This document shows positions 1 through 8,752 of a DNA stretch of 45,785 nt, piece after piece. How positions within the stretch are numbered: the stretch's first letter is position 1; each line of letters starts with the position of its first letter. Source of the DNA: Phycisphaerae bacterium. Its GTDB lineage: Bacteria; Planctomycetota; Phycisphaerae; Phycisphaerales; SM1A02. The stretch is from NCBI GenBank assembly GCA_018701395.1, contig JABIWU010000012.1, positions 1 through 45,785 on the forward strand, given 5' to 3'. The notes under the pieces were generated by a model, which made no database searches, was not told where the DNA came from, and was given only the letters and a program-made list of their open reading frames with translations. The position numbers and the translations under genes are program-made.

Positions 1-471
1 GAACTTCTTGAAAATGTTCGAAGAACAACAGCAACAATGAATATTTTGTTAACCGCCATCGCTGCCATTAGTTTGCTTGTCGGCGGTATTGGCATTATGA
101 ATATTATGCTTGCGTCAGTTGTAGAGCGAACACGAGAGATTGGCATCCGCCGTGCAGTTGGCGCAACGCGTAGCGATATTGCTATTCAATTCTTAATTGA
201 AACAGGTAGTTTAAGTTGCGTTGGTGGGTTGCTTGGAATTGCCCTTGGTATTGGTGTTTCAATAGGTTTGGAATCATTCCTGCCGTGGATTTTGAGTTTT
301 TCGATGTTCAGTACTATTGGAGATGTAGGGGTAGGGCTAGAAACTCAAATCACTGGCTGGTCAATTATCGTTTCGTTTTTTGTGGCTGCTGGAACGGGAC
401 TTGTCTTCGGTATTTATCCAGCAATCATTGCGAGCAAGCAAGACCCAATCGTAGCATTACGACACGATTAA
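1..471 (+). CDS. ABC transporter permease, C-terminal part (MacB/FtsX type)
   Basis: The frame is open from the first base, so this is the 3' end of a longer gene. The 156 visible residues hold three membrane segments. The first is followed by ERTREIGIRRAVGA, the coupling-helix signature of FtsX-fold permeases, and the protein ends DPIVALRHD, a common end in MacB-like permeases. Such proteins work with a cytoplasmic ATPase and move lipids, peptides or macrolides across or out of the inner membrane without a classic transport channel. The ATPase and any membrane-fusion partner would lie upstream of the window. The next gene starts 17 bases downstream on the same strand, so the two may be cotranscribed. 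The family is clear; the substrate is unknown. Confidence 0.9.
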   Translation, partial: ELLENVRRTTATMNILLTAIAAISLLVGGIGIMNIMLASVVERTREIGIRRAVGATRSDIAIQFLIETGSLSCVGGLLGIALGIGVSIGLESFLPWILSFSMFSTIGDVGVGLETQITGWSIIVSFFVAAGTGLVFGIYPAIIASKQDPIVALRHD

Positions 472-488
472 ATTAATTAGGATTAGAA

Positions 489-2522
489 ATGATTATAATT
501 GCACTTTTAGTTTTATCTTTTCAAATAACAGATCAAGTCCAAACGATTTCAACTGAAGAGTACTTCTCATTATCTTATCTATCTAGTTGTGCAATTTCAC
601 CAAGTGGTAAGTACACCGCGTGGACAGAAGGAAGGTGGGATGAAGAACTTGATAAACGAAACACGGACATTTGGATTATTGAAACTAATAATTCAAATGG
701 AGAACCACTTCGTTTGACGTTTGATAAAGCGAACGATGGCTCAATCAAATGGGGAGCGGATGACTCGTGGTTGTATTTCTCTTCAAAGAGAGGAAGCGAA
801 GGCGATGAACTTCCAAGAAATGGTAAAAAACAAGTTTGGAGAATTAAACCAGACGGCACCCAATTGATGGCTGTAACTCGTCTTACGGGCGGAAGTGGAG
901 ATTGGGAGTTAAGCCAAGATGGTAAAAGTTTGTATTACCTTACAAGTGAAGAAACCCAAATTGACGACGCGTGGAAAAAACTTCGTAAAAAACATGACGA
1001 AGTGGAATATGGTTTCGGGCTCGTAGATTATTCAGAATTATGGATGTTAGATTTGTCAACGTGGAAAACGGTTTCAGTTTGGAACGAAGATAAAGTCATA
1101 CAATATTTTTCCCCTTCGCCGGATGAAACAAAGATTGCGCTCATCACAACACCAGACACGCGTTTAATCACGAATGAGGGGTGGTCAACACTTGAAATAT
1201 ACGATGTTGTTGGTAAAGAAACAACAATGTTGAACGACACTCTTTGGCGCGCGGAAGCCCCGTCTCCCTATGGGTGGGTTGAGTCTCCAAAGTGGTCATC
1301 TGATGGAACTCGTTTAGCTTTTTCAGTTGACTTTGATGGCTTTCCTCGGAACATGTATGTTGCAACATTTTTCGAAAAAGAAGTAACAATACAAAAAGTG
1401 AATCGAGTGAATAATGGTACGCTTGGAACTTCTCCGGTGTGGGTTCCAAATTCTTATGATTTACTTTATATCGCTGAACAAAAAACAACGAGGCCGCTTT
1501 TGCAAATTGAAAGTGTCGGCAATAACAAGCAGGGGAAAACGAAAGTGATTATTAATAACAGTTTGATTTGTTGGGATTTTAGCATTTCAAAAAATACGAA
1601 TGAAATTGTGGCGCTCGTTGCTTCTCAAATTATGTTAACCACCGTAGTCAAAACTTCTTCAGATGCAAATTTTGTTGACATCCTTGCGAACCCAAACAGC
1701 CATATTTCAAATTGGGAATTACCAACCATTCAAACTGTTCAGTGGAAAGCAGTTGATGGCACAACGATCGAAGGCGTGTTAGAGTTGCCAAATGGTCATG
1801 TACTTGGTGAAGATCCGCCTTTGCCAATGTATGTTCACTTGCACGGAGGACCAACTTCGTCAGTTACCGTCGCACTTGAATTTTCTATGTATGGACGGGG
1901 CTTGCTTTCTTCTGATGGCTGGGCAATACTTAGCCCAAATTATCGTGGTTCAACTGGGTATGGCGATACGTTCATTACGGATCTGGTTGGTAGTGAAAAC
2001 GATATTGAAGTGGAAGACATTCTTGCAGGCGTCGATGCGATGGTTGAACGAGGCGTCGCAGATCCTGACAAACTTGCAGTTGGTGGTTGGAGTAACGGTG
2101 GTTATTTAACAAATTGCCTCATCGCAGAAACGGATCGATTCAAAGCGGCAAGCAGTGGCGCAGGTGTTTTCGAACAAACTATGCAATGGTCAATTGAAGA
2201 TACTCCAGGGCACGTCGTAAATTATGCAGAGGGGTTACCATGGGAAGTGCCAGATGAACTGCAACGGATGTCACCACTTTTCGAGGCGGACAGTATTTCA
2301 ACTCCTACGATAATTCACGTTGGAGCTGGAGACGCAAGAGTGCCTGCGGAGCAATCAAAGGCATTGTTTAGAGCGTTACACGATTACTTAGATATTCCAA
2401 CACAACTTGTCATCTATCCCGGTACTGGGCACGGTCTTTCAAAGATGTCTCATCGCAAGGCGAAAATTGAATGGGATAACGCTTGGCTCACGTATTGGAT
2501 TGAAAATCCAGAGCGAGATTAA
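489..2522 (+). CDS. Secreted S9 family peptidase (prolyl oligopeptidase/acylaminoacyl-peptidase type)
   Basis: This 677-residue serine peptidase has a short hydrophobic N-terminus that looks like a signal peptide. A beta-propeller region follows (about residues 40-400, with WSxDG and SPDE blade motifs), then an alpha/beta hydrolase domain. The catalytic triad is visible: Ser535 in GGWSNGGY, Asp615 in GAGDARVP and His648 in GTGHGLS. The oxyanion-region motif HGGPTSS lies before it. S9 enzymes cleave short peptides, so this one probably degrades peptides in the periplasm. AGGA lies six bases before the ATG and supports the start. The gene follows the ABC permease by 17 bases. Its stop overlaps the stop of the converging gene by four bases. 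The exact specificity (dipeptidyl or acylaminoacyl) cannot be read from the sequence. Confidence 0.93.
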   Translation: MIIIALLVLSFQITDQVQTISTEEYFSLSYLSSCAISPSGKYTAWTEGRWDEELDKRNTDIWIIETNNSNGEPLRLTFDKANDGSIKWGADDSWLYFSSKRGSEGDELPRNGKKQVWRIKPDGTQLMAVTRLTGGSGDWELSQDGKSLYYLTSEETQIDDAWKKLRKKHDEVEYGFGLVDYSELWMLDLSTWKTVSVWNEDKVIQYFSPSPDETKIALITTPDTRLITNEGWSTLEIYDVVGKETTMLNDTLWRAEAPSPYGWVESPKWSSDGTRLAFSVDFDGFPRNMYVATFFEKEVTIQKVNRVNNGTLGTSPVWVPNSYDLLYIAEQKTTRPLLQIESVGNNKQGKTKVIINNSLICWDFSISKNTNEIVALVASQIMLTTVVKTSSDANFVDILANPNSHISNWELPTIQTVQWKAVDGTTIEGVLELPNGHVLGEDPPLPMYVHLHGGPTSSVTVALEFSMYGRGLLSSDGWAILSPNYRGSTGYGDTFITDLVGSENDIEVEDILAGVDAMVERGVADPDKLAVGGWSNGGYLTNCLIAETDRFKAASSGAGVFEQTMQWSIEDTPGHVVNYAEGLPWEVPDELQRMSPLFEADSISTPTIIHVGAGDARVPAEQSKALFRALHDYLDIPTQLVIYPGTGHGLSKMSHRKAKIEWDNAWLTYWIENPERD

Positions 2523-3226
2523 TTTCGACGAACTGATGTGCGACCATCGCCGTAGCGAACTTGGCGTTCCTTTACACCTGTTGGTTTCGAGGGTATGAAT
2601 GCATAGCCACCAATTTGTCTGTGAACAAAATCTGGCGCTCGAATAAGTAGCGTTTCTCGATAATTTGTGATTGTGCATGTACCGCCGTTTTGTTCCCATA
2701 TTTCCGTTTCGATAAGTAACGTGATTTTTTCAATCAGTTCATCTATCTGTTTCTGTTTTTCATCATCGGTTTGCGGAGTCTTTTTGTTATTGTTTTGGTC
2801 TAAAAAACTAAAATCGCCCACAACAAAAAGTAAGTCCATAATTGGATACGTAACGAGCCGCTGCGAGCTCTTCTTTGAAAGAACGCTTTTTAAACCAACC
2901 TCGACAACTCCGTCCCGCAATTGCCATGTTGCCCCGTTTTCTTCTTTTCCCATTTTATTTACAATACGTTCTAAAACAACGACGGCTGGTTGATTGCGGA
3001 GTGTTAATGAAATAGTCTTTGTTGCATCACAGCCGTCGGCGTCATCGGTTTCCCAATACACCTTCATCAATAATCCAAGATCTTCTTCAAGTGCAAGCAA
3101 AACATCTGAAGCGAGACGGTCTTCAACACTGATAGAGATGTCGTTGTAAATGAGCGCACCTAGGTTTCGCGCGTTCGGATTTACCGTGCACATCGCAGAG
3201 ATTGCTAAAGTAGTAATAAACTGCAT
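2519..3226 (-). CDS. Secreted protein of unknown function, STN/secretin-N-like
   Basis: I do not recognise a named family. The 235 residues begin with a short hydrophobic stretch (MQFITTLAISAM) that may be a weak signal peptide. A region at about residues 40-115 has the pattern of a secretin/TonB short N-terminal domain: a hydrophobic strand, a helix (VVVLERIVNKMG), then ATWQLRDGVVEVG. It continues into a TYPIMDLLF strand, a segment rich in Asn, Lys and Gln, and a second alpha/beta stretch (residues 165-205) ending in a basic tail. Secreted planctomycete proteins of similar design are familiar, but no function is established. It starts 16 bases after the stop of the upstream minus-strand gene, so both are probably cotranscribed. 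The stop overlaps the converging peptidase gene. Confidence 0.6.
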   Translation of the reverse strand: MQFITTLAISAMCTVNPNARNLGALIYNDISISVEDRLASDVLLALEEDLGLLMKVYWETDDADGCDATKTISLTLRNQPAVVVLERIVNKMGKEENGATWQLRDGVVEVGLKSVLSKKSSQRLVTYPIMDLLFVVGDFSFLDQNNNKKTPQTDDEKQKQIDELIEKITLLIETEIWEQNGGTCTITNYRETLLIRAPDFVHRQIGGYAFIPSKPTGVKERQVRYGDGRTSVRRN

Positions 3227-3242
3227 CCACTAAGTATACGCA

Positions 3243-4958
3243 TCAATGTTCAGCAACACGAGTAGTACTAGCATTAATTAGTCGGGTTACCCCAATTAAC
3301 CCCATGGCTGTGGCTTCAGTAGGCATCGAAGCATCCCACAAAGATGCTCGGACCCCACCGATTGACATGGCTGGGTTTTGAAAACGATTTGCACGTTCTT
3401 TTGTCGTTGTTAGTTGTGCAATAAATCGTGCTGTAGCAAGAGCAGATTGACGTAAAATTGTTCTGTTTTGCCCCTTAACGTGGCACATTTGCGCAAGCAT
3501 CGGCAACATGCGTATACCACGAGCGTCGACTTCAAGACTAACATCATTTTTTAATAAAAATCCACCAAACAGATCGCTGTTTGTTTTATGACTCATTTGT
3601 GACGACAAGGCAAGGTCGACGAGTTCATCAAGAGGCGCAAGCGGGAGCGTGCTTCCGTTTAAATTTAAAAGAAGAACCGCTTCTGCTATCCACGGGATAA
3701 TCGAAACTTTGGATTGAATCGGGACAGAATTGATGCAATGCAAACAGGTTTTTTCTGCAAGTACTTGTAAGTTTTTATTCTGGGCTTGAACAGCAATCTT
3801 ACTAATAGCAAGTGCAATCATCGCTAACGAATGCGGTTTTTCAATTACTACTTTTGAATTAACTATGTCGCGAGCAACCGTAATTGTTGTTTTATCACAA
3901 GCGGCAATGAACTGTTGAATCTCTTCATTCCAAGGCGCTTGGCTTAATGAAACGGCGATGACAACTGCGCTAGCAATTGTTGTTGGGATGTTGTCATTGT
4001 CATAGAATTTTTTTTCAACATCAGCCATTACTAAAGAGACTTTTTTTCTCAAAATGTCTCTTTCTTCGACTTGGGCAAGTTCTGCATATTCTTCTAATGC
4101 CGCTGCAACCATTAGTTGAATAAACGGTGTTGCAAGTGGCGGGGAAAGCGAATCGGTCTCAGGTTGATATCCGCCAATGACGCTGCCTGATTCGCGAGTA
4201 CATGCAATCAAGTGCGTAGCAAGCCGCTGTGCGAGATCTTCTAATTCGGATTTGTTCTGTATTTGCGAAACTAGTTCGTCTCCTCTAATGAGAAGTTTGA
4301 TTTCATCCCCAGTATTTTTTTGGAAGCCGGTAATCGTTGGGATTATGTAAAGAGTGACATCTTCTGTGGTAGATAGATTTCCCGATACGGCAATCGATGG
4401 GTGAACGCCAACATTCAAACATATAGAGGCAAGTACACTAGAGATAGTTCTTCTTGGCGATAATCGCATAGTTGCGGGCATTCGGGAGCTCCACTTTTCC
4501 ATTCTTCGTACCGCTATTCCGCTAATTCCTTCTTTGATTTTTTTTGCGAATCGCTTAAAATTTTTATGCGGAGAAGGAATTGGTTTGCTACCAAGTTCTA
4601 ATTCAATAGAAATGGAACTGCTGGCTAGTTCTTTAAATTCAGGGCTGAGTTGCGAAAAACTGGAATTAGAGTTTGCTTCAGAAAACGCTCTAGTTGCTGC
4701 ATCGATCAATGGTTGTTTGCTATTACTTGCAACGCCAACCCCGAGCAATTGACCGTGATGTCTTAAAATAATACAAGCAGAAGTATCCTCTGGAAGTTGC
4801 GAGCGGTATTCTTCTGGAACGTGTAATCCATCTTCAATCCAATTTCTGACAACATGTATTGCTGCATTTGTATCAGAATAGGTCAGTTCATTTGCAACGG
4901 AATAATCCGTACAGATAGAAACAAAAAGGGTTAGAAAGGCGAAAAAACGTACGAACAT
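3243..4958 (-). CDS. Secreted protein of unknown function, all-alpha C-terminal half
   Basis: I chose the ATG at 4958 because GAGGA lies five bases upstream; ATGs at 4970 and 4994 have no such site. This start gives 571 residues opening with a clean signal peptide (MFVRFFAFLTLFVSIC, then AxxVANE). The first third contains RNWIEDGLHVPEEYR and ACIILRHHGQLLGVG, loosely like an AMMECR1-type alpha/beta fold, but I would not assign it. The last 300 residues are mostly amphipathic helices spaced like alpha/alpha repeats, including an LPLAPLDELVDLAL motif and a late stretch ending LWDASMPTEATAMG. The setting is a two-gene unit with the next secreted protein. The function is unknown. A periplasmic role is likely from the signal peptide alone. 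Confidence 0.65.
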   Translation of the reverse strand: MFVRFFAFLTLFVSICTDYSVANELTYSDTNAAIHVVRNWIEDGLHVPEEYRSQLPEDTSACIILRHHGQLLGVGVASNSKQPLIDAATRAFSEANSNSSFSQLSPEFKELASSSISIELELGSKPIPSPHKNFKRFAKKIKEGISGIAVRRMEKWSSRMPATMRLSPRRTISSVLASICLNVGVHPSIAVSGNLSTTEDVTLYIIPTITGFQKNTGDEIKLLIRGDELVSQIQNKSELEDLAQRLATHLIACTRESGSVIGGYQPETDSLSPPLATPFIQLMVAAALEEYAELAQVEERDILRKKVSLVMADVEKKFYDNDNIPTTIASAVVIAVSLSQAPWNEEIQQFIAACDKTTITVARDIVNSKVVIEKPHSLAMIALAISKIAVQAQNKNLQVLAEKTCLHCINSVPIQSKVSIIPWIAEAVLLLNLNGSTLPLAPLDELVDLALSSQMSHKTNSDLFGGFLLKNDVSLEVDARGIRMLPMLAQMCHVKGQNRTILRQSALATARFIAQLTTTKERANRFQNPAMSIGGVRASLWDASMPTEATAMGLIGVTRLINASTTRVAEH

Positions 4959-5130
4959 GGAATTCCTCATAAAAAAATGATTTAAGACTTGCATCTAATT
5001 GAAGTGAGTGCATGATAGCGGTGTCCAAGTGACATTGCGAACGAAATTTAGAGAAGAGGAATTAGAGAGATGCGAATGCTGAAGCATGCAACAGAGTTGA
5101 CACGTCATAGACGCAAAGTAGTCATTTTGA

Positions 5131-5160
5131 CTGTGTTAACCTTTTTAGCTCTGTGTTAAC
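5131..5160. repeat. Paired CTGTGTTAAC direct repeat, possible operator
   Basis: Two exact copies of CTGTGTTAAC sit at 5131-5140 and 5151-5160, exactly 20 bases apart. Each ends in the palindrome GTTAAC. Two helical turns of spacing is typical for sites bound by a dimeric regulator on one DNA face. They lie upstream of the secreted-protein pair starting at 4958 and just beyond the terminator of rpsA, so they would fall in that unit's promoter region. No regulator is identified. Confidence 0.4.
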
Positions 5161-5189
5161 TTCAGCTTCCCGATGTATGGAGAAGAGAG

Positions 5190-5224
5190 AAGAAAAGCGG
5201 CCCGTTTCTATAGAAACGGGCCGC
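5190..5224 (-). terminator. Rho-independent terminator of rpsA
   Basis: A perfect 28-base palindrome (5197-5224, each half 14 bases, centred on CTATAG) lies 28 bases beyond the rpsA stop. On the minus strand it is followed by TTTTCTTCTC, a good U-rich tract. This is the strongest hairpin near the gene and marks the end of the rpsA transcript. Confidence 0.9.
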
Positions 5225-5251
5225 GCTCTTTTGTATTAGAAAGAACTGAAA

Positions 5252-7006
5252 TTACAGTTCAATTTTATCAGTGCCAAGCGCACCGTGGTCATCCATGCCG
5301 CCACGAACTGGAGCATCACCTTTTGGTACATGTGATTCCCAATCTTCTTCTACTTCTTCGCCAGATAGTGCACGCTTAAGTGAGAGGCCGATTTTACGAT
5401 CATCTAAATCGACACGAAGGATTTTTACATTTACTTCTTCGCCCGCTTTGACAATGTCTTGTGGGCTTTCCACTTTCTTGTCAGCAAGTTCGGAGATGTG
5501 TAGCAATCCTTCTAGACCGTCTTCAAGTTCAACGAATACGCCGAAGTTTGTAATTTTAGTAACAACACCGTGTACAACCATGCCTGGCTTGTACGCTTCT
5601 GGAATTGCGTTTTGCCATGGGTCTTCGTGCATTTGCTTAATGCCAAGTGAAATGCGTTGTTTTTCTTGATCAATTTCAAGAACCATGCATTCGACTTCGT
5701 CGTTCTTTTTGTACTTTTCATTTGGATGAGCAATTTTCTCAGTCCATGAAATATCACTTACATGGAGTAAACCATCGATGCCTGGTTCAATTTCAACAAA
5801 CGCACCGTAGTTGGTGAGGTTGCGAACAGCGCCTGAAACAATAGTACCGATTGGATATTTTTCAGCGACGATTTCCCATGGGTTCGATTCAATTTGTTTC
5901 ATACCAAGTGAAATTTCGTGTTTATCTTTATCGATGTCGAGTACTACTACTTCGATTTCATCGCCTGGAGAAACAACTTCGCTTGGGTGGTTAACTCGTT
6001 TTCGCCACGACATTTCTGAAACGTGAACGAGACCTTCAACACCATCTTCAAGGTGAACAAATGCACCGTAACTTACAAGGTTGACAACTTTGCCAGTAAT
6101 TCGTGTTTGGATTGGGAATCGACCTTCGATATCATCCCAAGGCGACACGTCTTTTTGTTTGAGTCCAAGTGCAATTTTTTCTGTATCGAAGTCGACTTTA
6201 AGAACTTTAACTTCAAGCTCGTCGCCAGTTTTGCAAATATCGCTTGGGTGTTTGATTCGACCCCAACTCATGTCTGTGACATGAAGAAGGCCGTCAATGC
6301 CACCAAGGTCAATGAATGCGCCAAACTCTGCAACATTTGTAACTTTACCAACAATGATGTCGCCTTCGCTAATCTTGTTGAGTAATCGTTGCTTCGCTTC
6401 GTCGCGTTCATTTTCAATGAGTGTTCGACGGCTGATGACGATGTTTCGTCGCGGCTCGTCAATTTTTAAAATTTCAGCGCGAATAGTTTTTCCTATGAAT
6501 TCATTAACATCACCAGGTCGGCGTACATCAATTTGTGAAGCAGGTAGGAATGCCGGCACGCCAATGTCGACCAGGATACCACCCTTAATTCGTCTAATGC
6601 CTTTACCTTCAACTATGTCACCTTCGCTATATGTTTCAAGAACTTTTTCCCAGATACGAATACGATCTGCTTTTCGTTTGGATAACTTGATGATGCCGTT
6701 TTCATCTTCAAGGTCTTCAAGAATAACTTCAATATCTACACCTGATTCAAGTGTATCCCAATCGTCAAATTCACTTTTGTGAATTAGGCCTTCAGATTTA
6801 AGGCCGACGTCGATAACGGCATCATCGCCAGCTTTGCCAACGATTTTGCCCTTGAGCATATTTCCTGGAATGAATTGTTGAATGTCACTAGAAATGAGTG
6901 CATCCATATTTCCGCCTGCAACTTCAGCGCCAAGAGAGGCGAGAATCATTGCATCGATATCATCGGAATCAATTCCAATATCCGCGATCAGATTGTGGTC
7001 TACCAT
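5252..7006 (-). CDS. rpsA: 30S ribosomal protein S1
   Basis: S1 holds mRNA on the 30S subunit during initiation. The protein has six consecutive S1 RNA-binding domains. Each can be recognised by G-x-V-x-G and GAF(V/I)xL(E/D)-GxxGLxHxS(D/E) strands: degenerate copies 1 and 2 near residues 35-185, then copies 3-6 containing GAFIDLGGIDGLLH, GAFVHLEDGVEGLVH, GAFVEIEPGIDGLLH and GVFVELEDGLEGLLH. Length is 584 residues with the ATG at 7006; a TTG at 7021 would add five. No Shine-Dalgarno site precedes either start, which is common for rpsA because S1 controls its own message. The C-terminus carries an acidic, Gly-rich tail. The gene is monocistronic, with a strong terminator and a 182-base leader region. 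Confidence 0.97.
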   Translation of the reverse strand: MVDHNLIADIGIDSDDIDAMILASLGAEVAGGNMDALISSDIQQFIPGNMLKGKIVGKAGDDAVIDVGLKSEGLIHKSEFDDWDTLESGVDIEVILEDLEDENGIIKLSKRKADRIRIWEKVLETYSEGDIVEGKGIRRIKGGILVDIGVPAFLPASQIDVRRPGDVNEFIGKTIRAEILKIDEPRRNIVISRRTLIENERDEAKQRLLNKISEGDIIVGKVTNVAEFGAFIDLGGIDGLLHVTDMSWGRIKHPSDICKTGDELEVKVLKVDFDTEKIALGLKQKDVSPWDDIEGRFPIQTRITGKVVNLVSYGAFVHLEDGVEGLVHVSEMSWRKRVNHPSEVVSPGDEIEVVVLDIDKDKHEISLGMKQIESNPWEIVAEKYPIGTIVSGAVRNLTNYGAFVEIEPGIDGLLHVSDISWTEKIAHPNEKYKKNDEVECMVLEIDQEKQRISLGIKQMHEDPWQNAIPEAYKPGMVVHGVVTKITNFGVFVELEDGLEGLLHISELADKKVESPQDIVKAGEEVNVKILRVDLDDRKIGLSLKRALSGEEVEEDWESHVPKGDAPVRGGMDDHGALGTDKIEL

Positions 7007-7188
7007 GTGGGTTTGCGACAAATGTTTCTAACTTGGCCACGGGGTCGCTGTCGTGGTTGCTGGGTGTGAGCCGTTGTTTCTTTGAGCAACATAGCCCAAT
7101 TAAAAATATTGGAAACGGACGGGGGTTCACATGCCTGGTGAAAAAACAGGCGAGCGGTGCATCATACCAAATTCCTAAGTGCTTGGAA
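7007..7188 (-). promoter_or_regulatory. rpsA upstream region
   Basis: This 182-base gap must contain the rpsA promoter. Read on the minus strand it holds an imperfect stem, ATTCC-AAG..CTT-GGAAT (7171-7189), directly at the stop of the MFS gene, and a GCCTG/CAGGC hairpin (about 7132-7151). Neither has a U-tract, so I do not call them terminators. I could not place a convincing -35/-10 pair. Confidence 0.3.
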
Positions 7189-8532
7189 TTACTTTTTACT
7201 TGATAAACGTGCTTTTGCGAGGAAAATGAACCCAATTCCTCCGATTGCTGAAAGCGATGCGCCAGCATAAAAGACTACTGGTCCTGCTTGGAAACCACTT
7301 GCTATCAAATATGAATAAATCGCCATACCAAACGCGGGCGCGAGGAGCCCCCGAATTCCGGTAAGGGTGACATGCAACCCCATGTACCTGCCCGATTGTT
7401 CAACAGGTGCATAATCTTGATGCCCAAGATTCCACGCGAGGACACCACCTCCAAAACCAATTCCGCGAATAGCAGCGCCAGCCCAAAGTCCCCAGACAGA
7501 ATGTGTGGCTATAGAAATGCCAATACAAAGAGATGACACAACAAAAAACCAACTATGAATGGAGCGAAATGATAGCACATGCATTTTATCTAGGAGTTTC
7601 GCCCAGAACAGCGTGCTAATCGGAATCATTAAAATTGGAATTGTAGAAACAATCAAAATTTCACCAAGGTATCCAAGGTCAAATTGATCACTGAGAATAA
7701 TGACAAGCGGTGCGGTGAGCATTAAATTGCCGACGCCAAACACAAATTGGCATGCCATATATCTCGCAAAGGGCTTGTCTTCGAAAAGCAAGCCAAAGGT
7801 TTTCCATGGCAGAAATGAAACGAGGTGTGGCGAATTTCGTTCGTCAGTTAATAAATCCTTGTGTCCTCTGACATGTATTTTGCTGTAAACCCAAGCACCT
7901 AAAACACCAAAACTTGCTGCAACTGGATACACCCATCTAATTGCATTTTCATTTAAATCCATCGCCTCGCCAACACCAAAACTAACAGCAGCGAGAACGA
8001 GTGCTTGCACGGTTGCAATTCTTCCAGCGACGAATGCGCGATTTGTGCGGGGGTAGTTTGCTTGCCAAACGGTTGTCCGCAAAGTGACAATTCCTGTATA
8101 GCAAACACGCGTTCCGATTACACAGAATAAAAGAAGCCCGAGGCCAAAACCAGTTTGCGGTACGAATGCAACCGCACCAACAAGAATTACACATGCAATT
8201 TTTAATGCCGTAATAAAACGAATCTTGTGGCGTCCATGGCTAAATGCCGCCCACAAAAAACTAGAAATACTCGCAAACCCTTGGGCTGCTGTAAGTGATG
8301 CAACAGACCAATCGAGAGTTGCTTGTTCGACAACACCCTCAAACATTCGTTTGGTGAGCACACCGACAACGCCACCTTCAATCGCGCCCATCATCATTGG
8401 CAGAAATGCCCATGCAATTAATTCGCGAGCATGTTGGGTTGTTGAGGATGTATTCAAAAAAAGTCCTTGCAGTACATGGGAGAAATGGTATTGTACGATT
8501 GACTTAGAAATAGGTTGCCGTGCGATGTACAC
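7189..8532 (-). CDS. MFS family transporter
   Basis: The 447-residue protein has about twelve membrane segments and the layout of the major facilitator superfamily. Small Gly/Ala-rich helices include GAAIRGIGFGGGVLAWNLGHQDYA (read in pieces at about residues 355-380), and there is a central cytoplasmic loop with HVRGHKDLLTDERN near residue 225. It starts with GTG at 8532, since no upstream ATG is in frame and the next ATG falls inside a helix. The gene lies 216 bases behind the anti-sigma gene, and that gap holds a structured RNA candidate with its own promoter. The transporter may therefore be under separate RNA-level control. The substrate cannot be inferred. Efflux or solute uptake are equally possible. 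Confidence 0.85.
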   Translation of the reverse strand: MYIARQPISKSIVQYHFSHVLQGLFLNTSSTTQHARELIAWAFLPMMMGAIEGGVVGVLTKRMFEGVVEQATLDWSVASLTAAQGFASISSFLWAAFSHGRHKIRFITALKIACVILVGAVAFVPQTGFGLGLLLFCVIGTRVCYTGIVTLRTTVWQANYPRTNRAFVAGRIATVQALVLAAVSFGVGEAMDLNENAIRWVYPVAASFGVLGAWVYSKIHVRGHKDLLTDERNSPHLVSFLPWKTFGLLFEDKPFARYMACQFVFGVGNLMLTAPLVIILSDQFDLGYLGEILIVSTIPILMIPISTLFWAKLLDKMHVLSFRSIHSWFFVVSSLCIGISIATHSVWGLWAGAAIRGIGFGGGVLAWNLGHQDYAPVEQSGRYMGLHVTLTGIRGLLAPAFGMAIYSYLIASGFQAGPVVFYAGASLSAIGGIGFIFLAKARLSSKK

Positions 8533-8583
8533 GCAGTATGTATGTGCTCGATCCTATCGAACCCTCAGGGATCGTTAAAGTTG

Positions 8584-8720
8584 CATCGATAGTCATGCCT
8601 CACAGCTTTGCTGGAGTGGAAGTCTTGGAATGTCGACACACGAACCCACCTTCTGGTACTGGGTTTGAGCTCACCTACTGTGTGTGCGTCGCACGGCAAT
8701 CTCTTTTGCGATGTTTCGGC
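8584..8720 (-). ncRNA. Candidate structured RNA: small RNA or 5' leader of the MFS gene
   Basis: On the minus strand this stretch can fold as a three-way junction. A closing stem pairs CATCG (8713-8709) with CGATG (8588-8584) and TGCC (8698-8695) with GGCA (8599-8596). Arm 2 pairs CG-c-ACACAC (8688-8680) with GTGTGTCG (8641-8634) and ends in a hairpin AACCC..ACC-AGAA-GGT-GGGTT (8665-8643). Arm 3 is CTC-CAGC-AAA-GCTG-t-GAG near 8617-8600. A good promoter ends about seven bases before the first paired base. I compared it by eye with SRP RNA, tmRNA, RNase P RNA, 6S RNA and the common riboswitches and found none of their conserved sequence blocks. The family is unknown. Confidence 0.4.
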
Positions 8721-8722
8721 GA

Positions 8723-8752
8723 AGTATAGAAATTTGTTGGTTTGGAAGTTAA
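8723..8752 (-). promoter_or_regulatory. Candidate sigma-70 promoter for the structured RNA/MFS transcript
   Basis: Read on the minus strand, TTAACT (8752-8747) and TATACT (8728-8723) are separated by 18 bases. The second matches TATAAT in five of six positions, the first matches TTGACA in four. The expected start near 8716 falls just before the closing stem of the structured RNA. The -35 box overlaps the stop codon of the anti-sigma gene. Confidence 0.45.

Noticed and set aside
2667-2993. Open frame of 108 codons opposite the STN-like protein gene
   Set aside because: Its Ser- and Phe-rich translation is what the reverse strand of that gene is expected to give. The minus-strand frame has the better protein features.
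8584-8720. Known housekeeping RNA (SRP RNA, tmRNA, RNase P RNA, 6S RNA)
   Set aside because: The SRP GGAA/AGCAG block, tmRNA tag and T-loop, and RNase P GAGGAAAGUC block are all absent. A GGGTTCGATAGG stretch resembling a T-loop has no matching tRNA-like arms.
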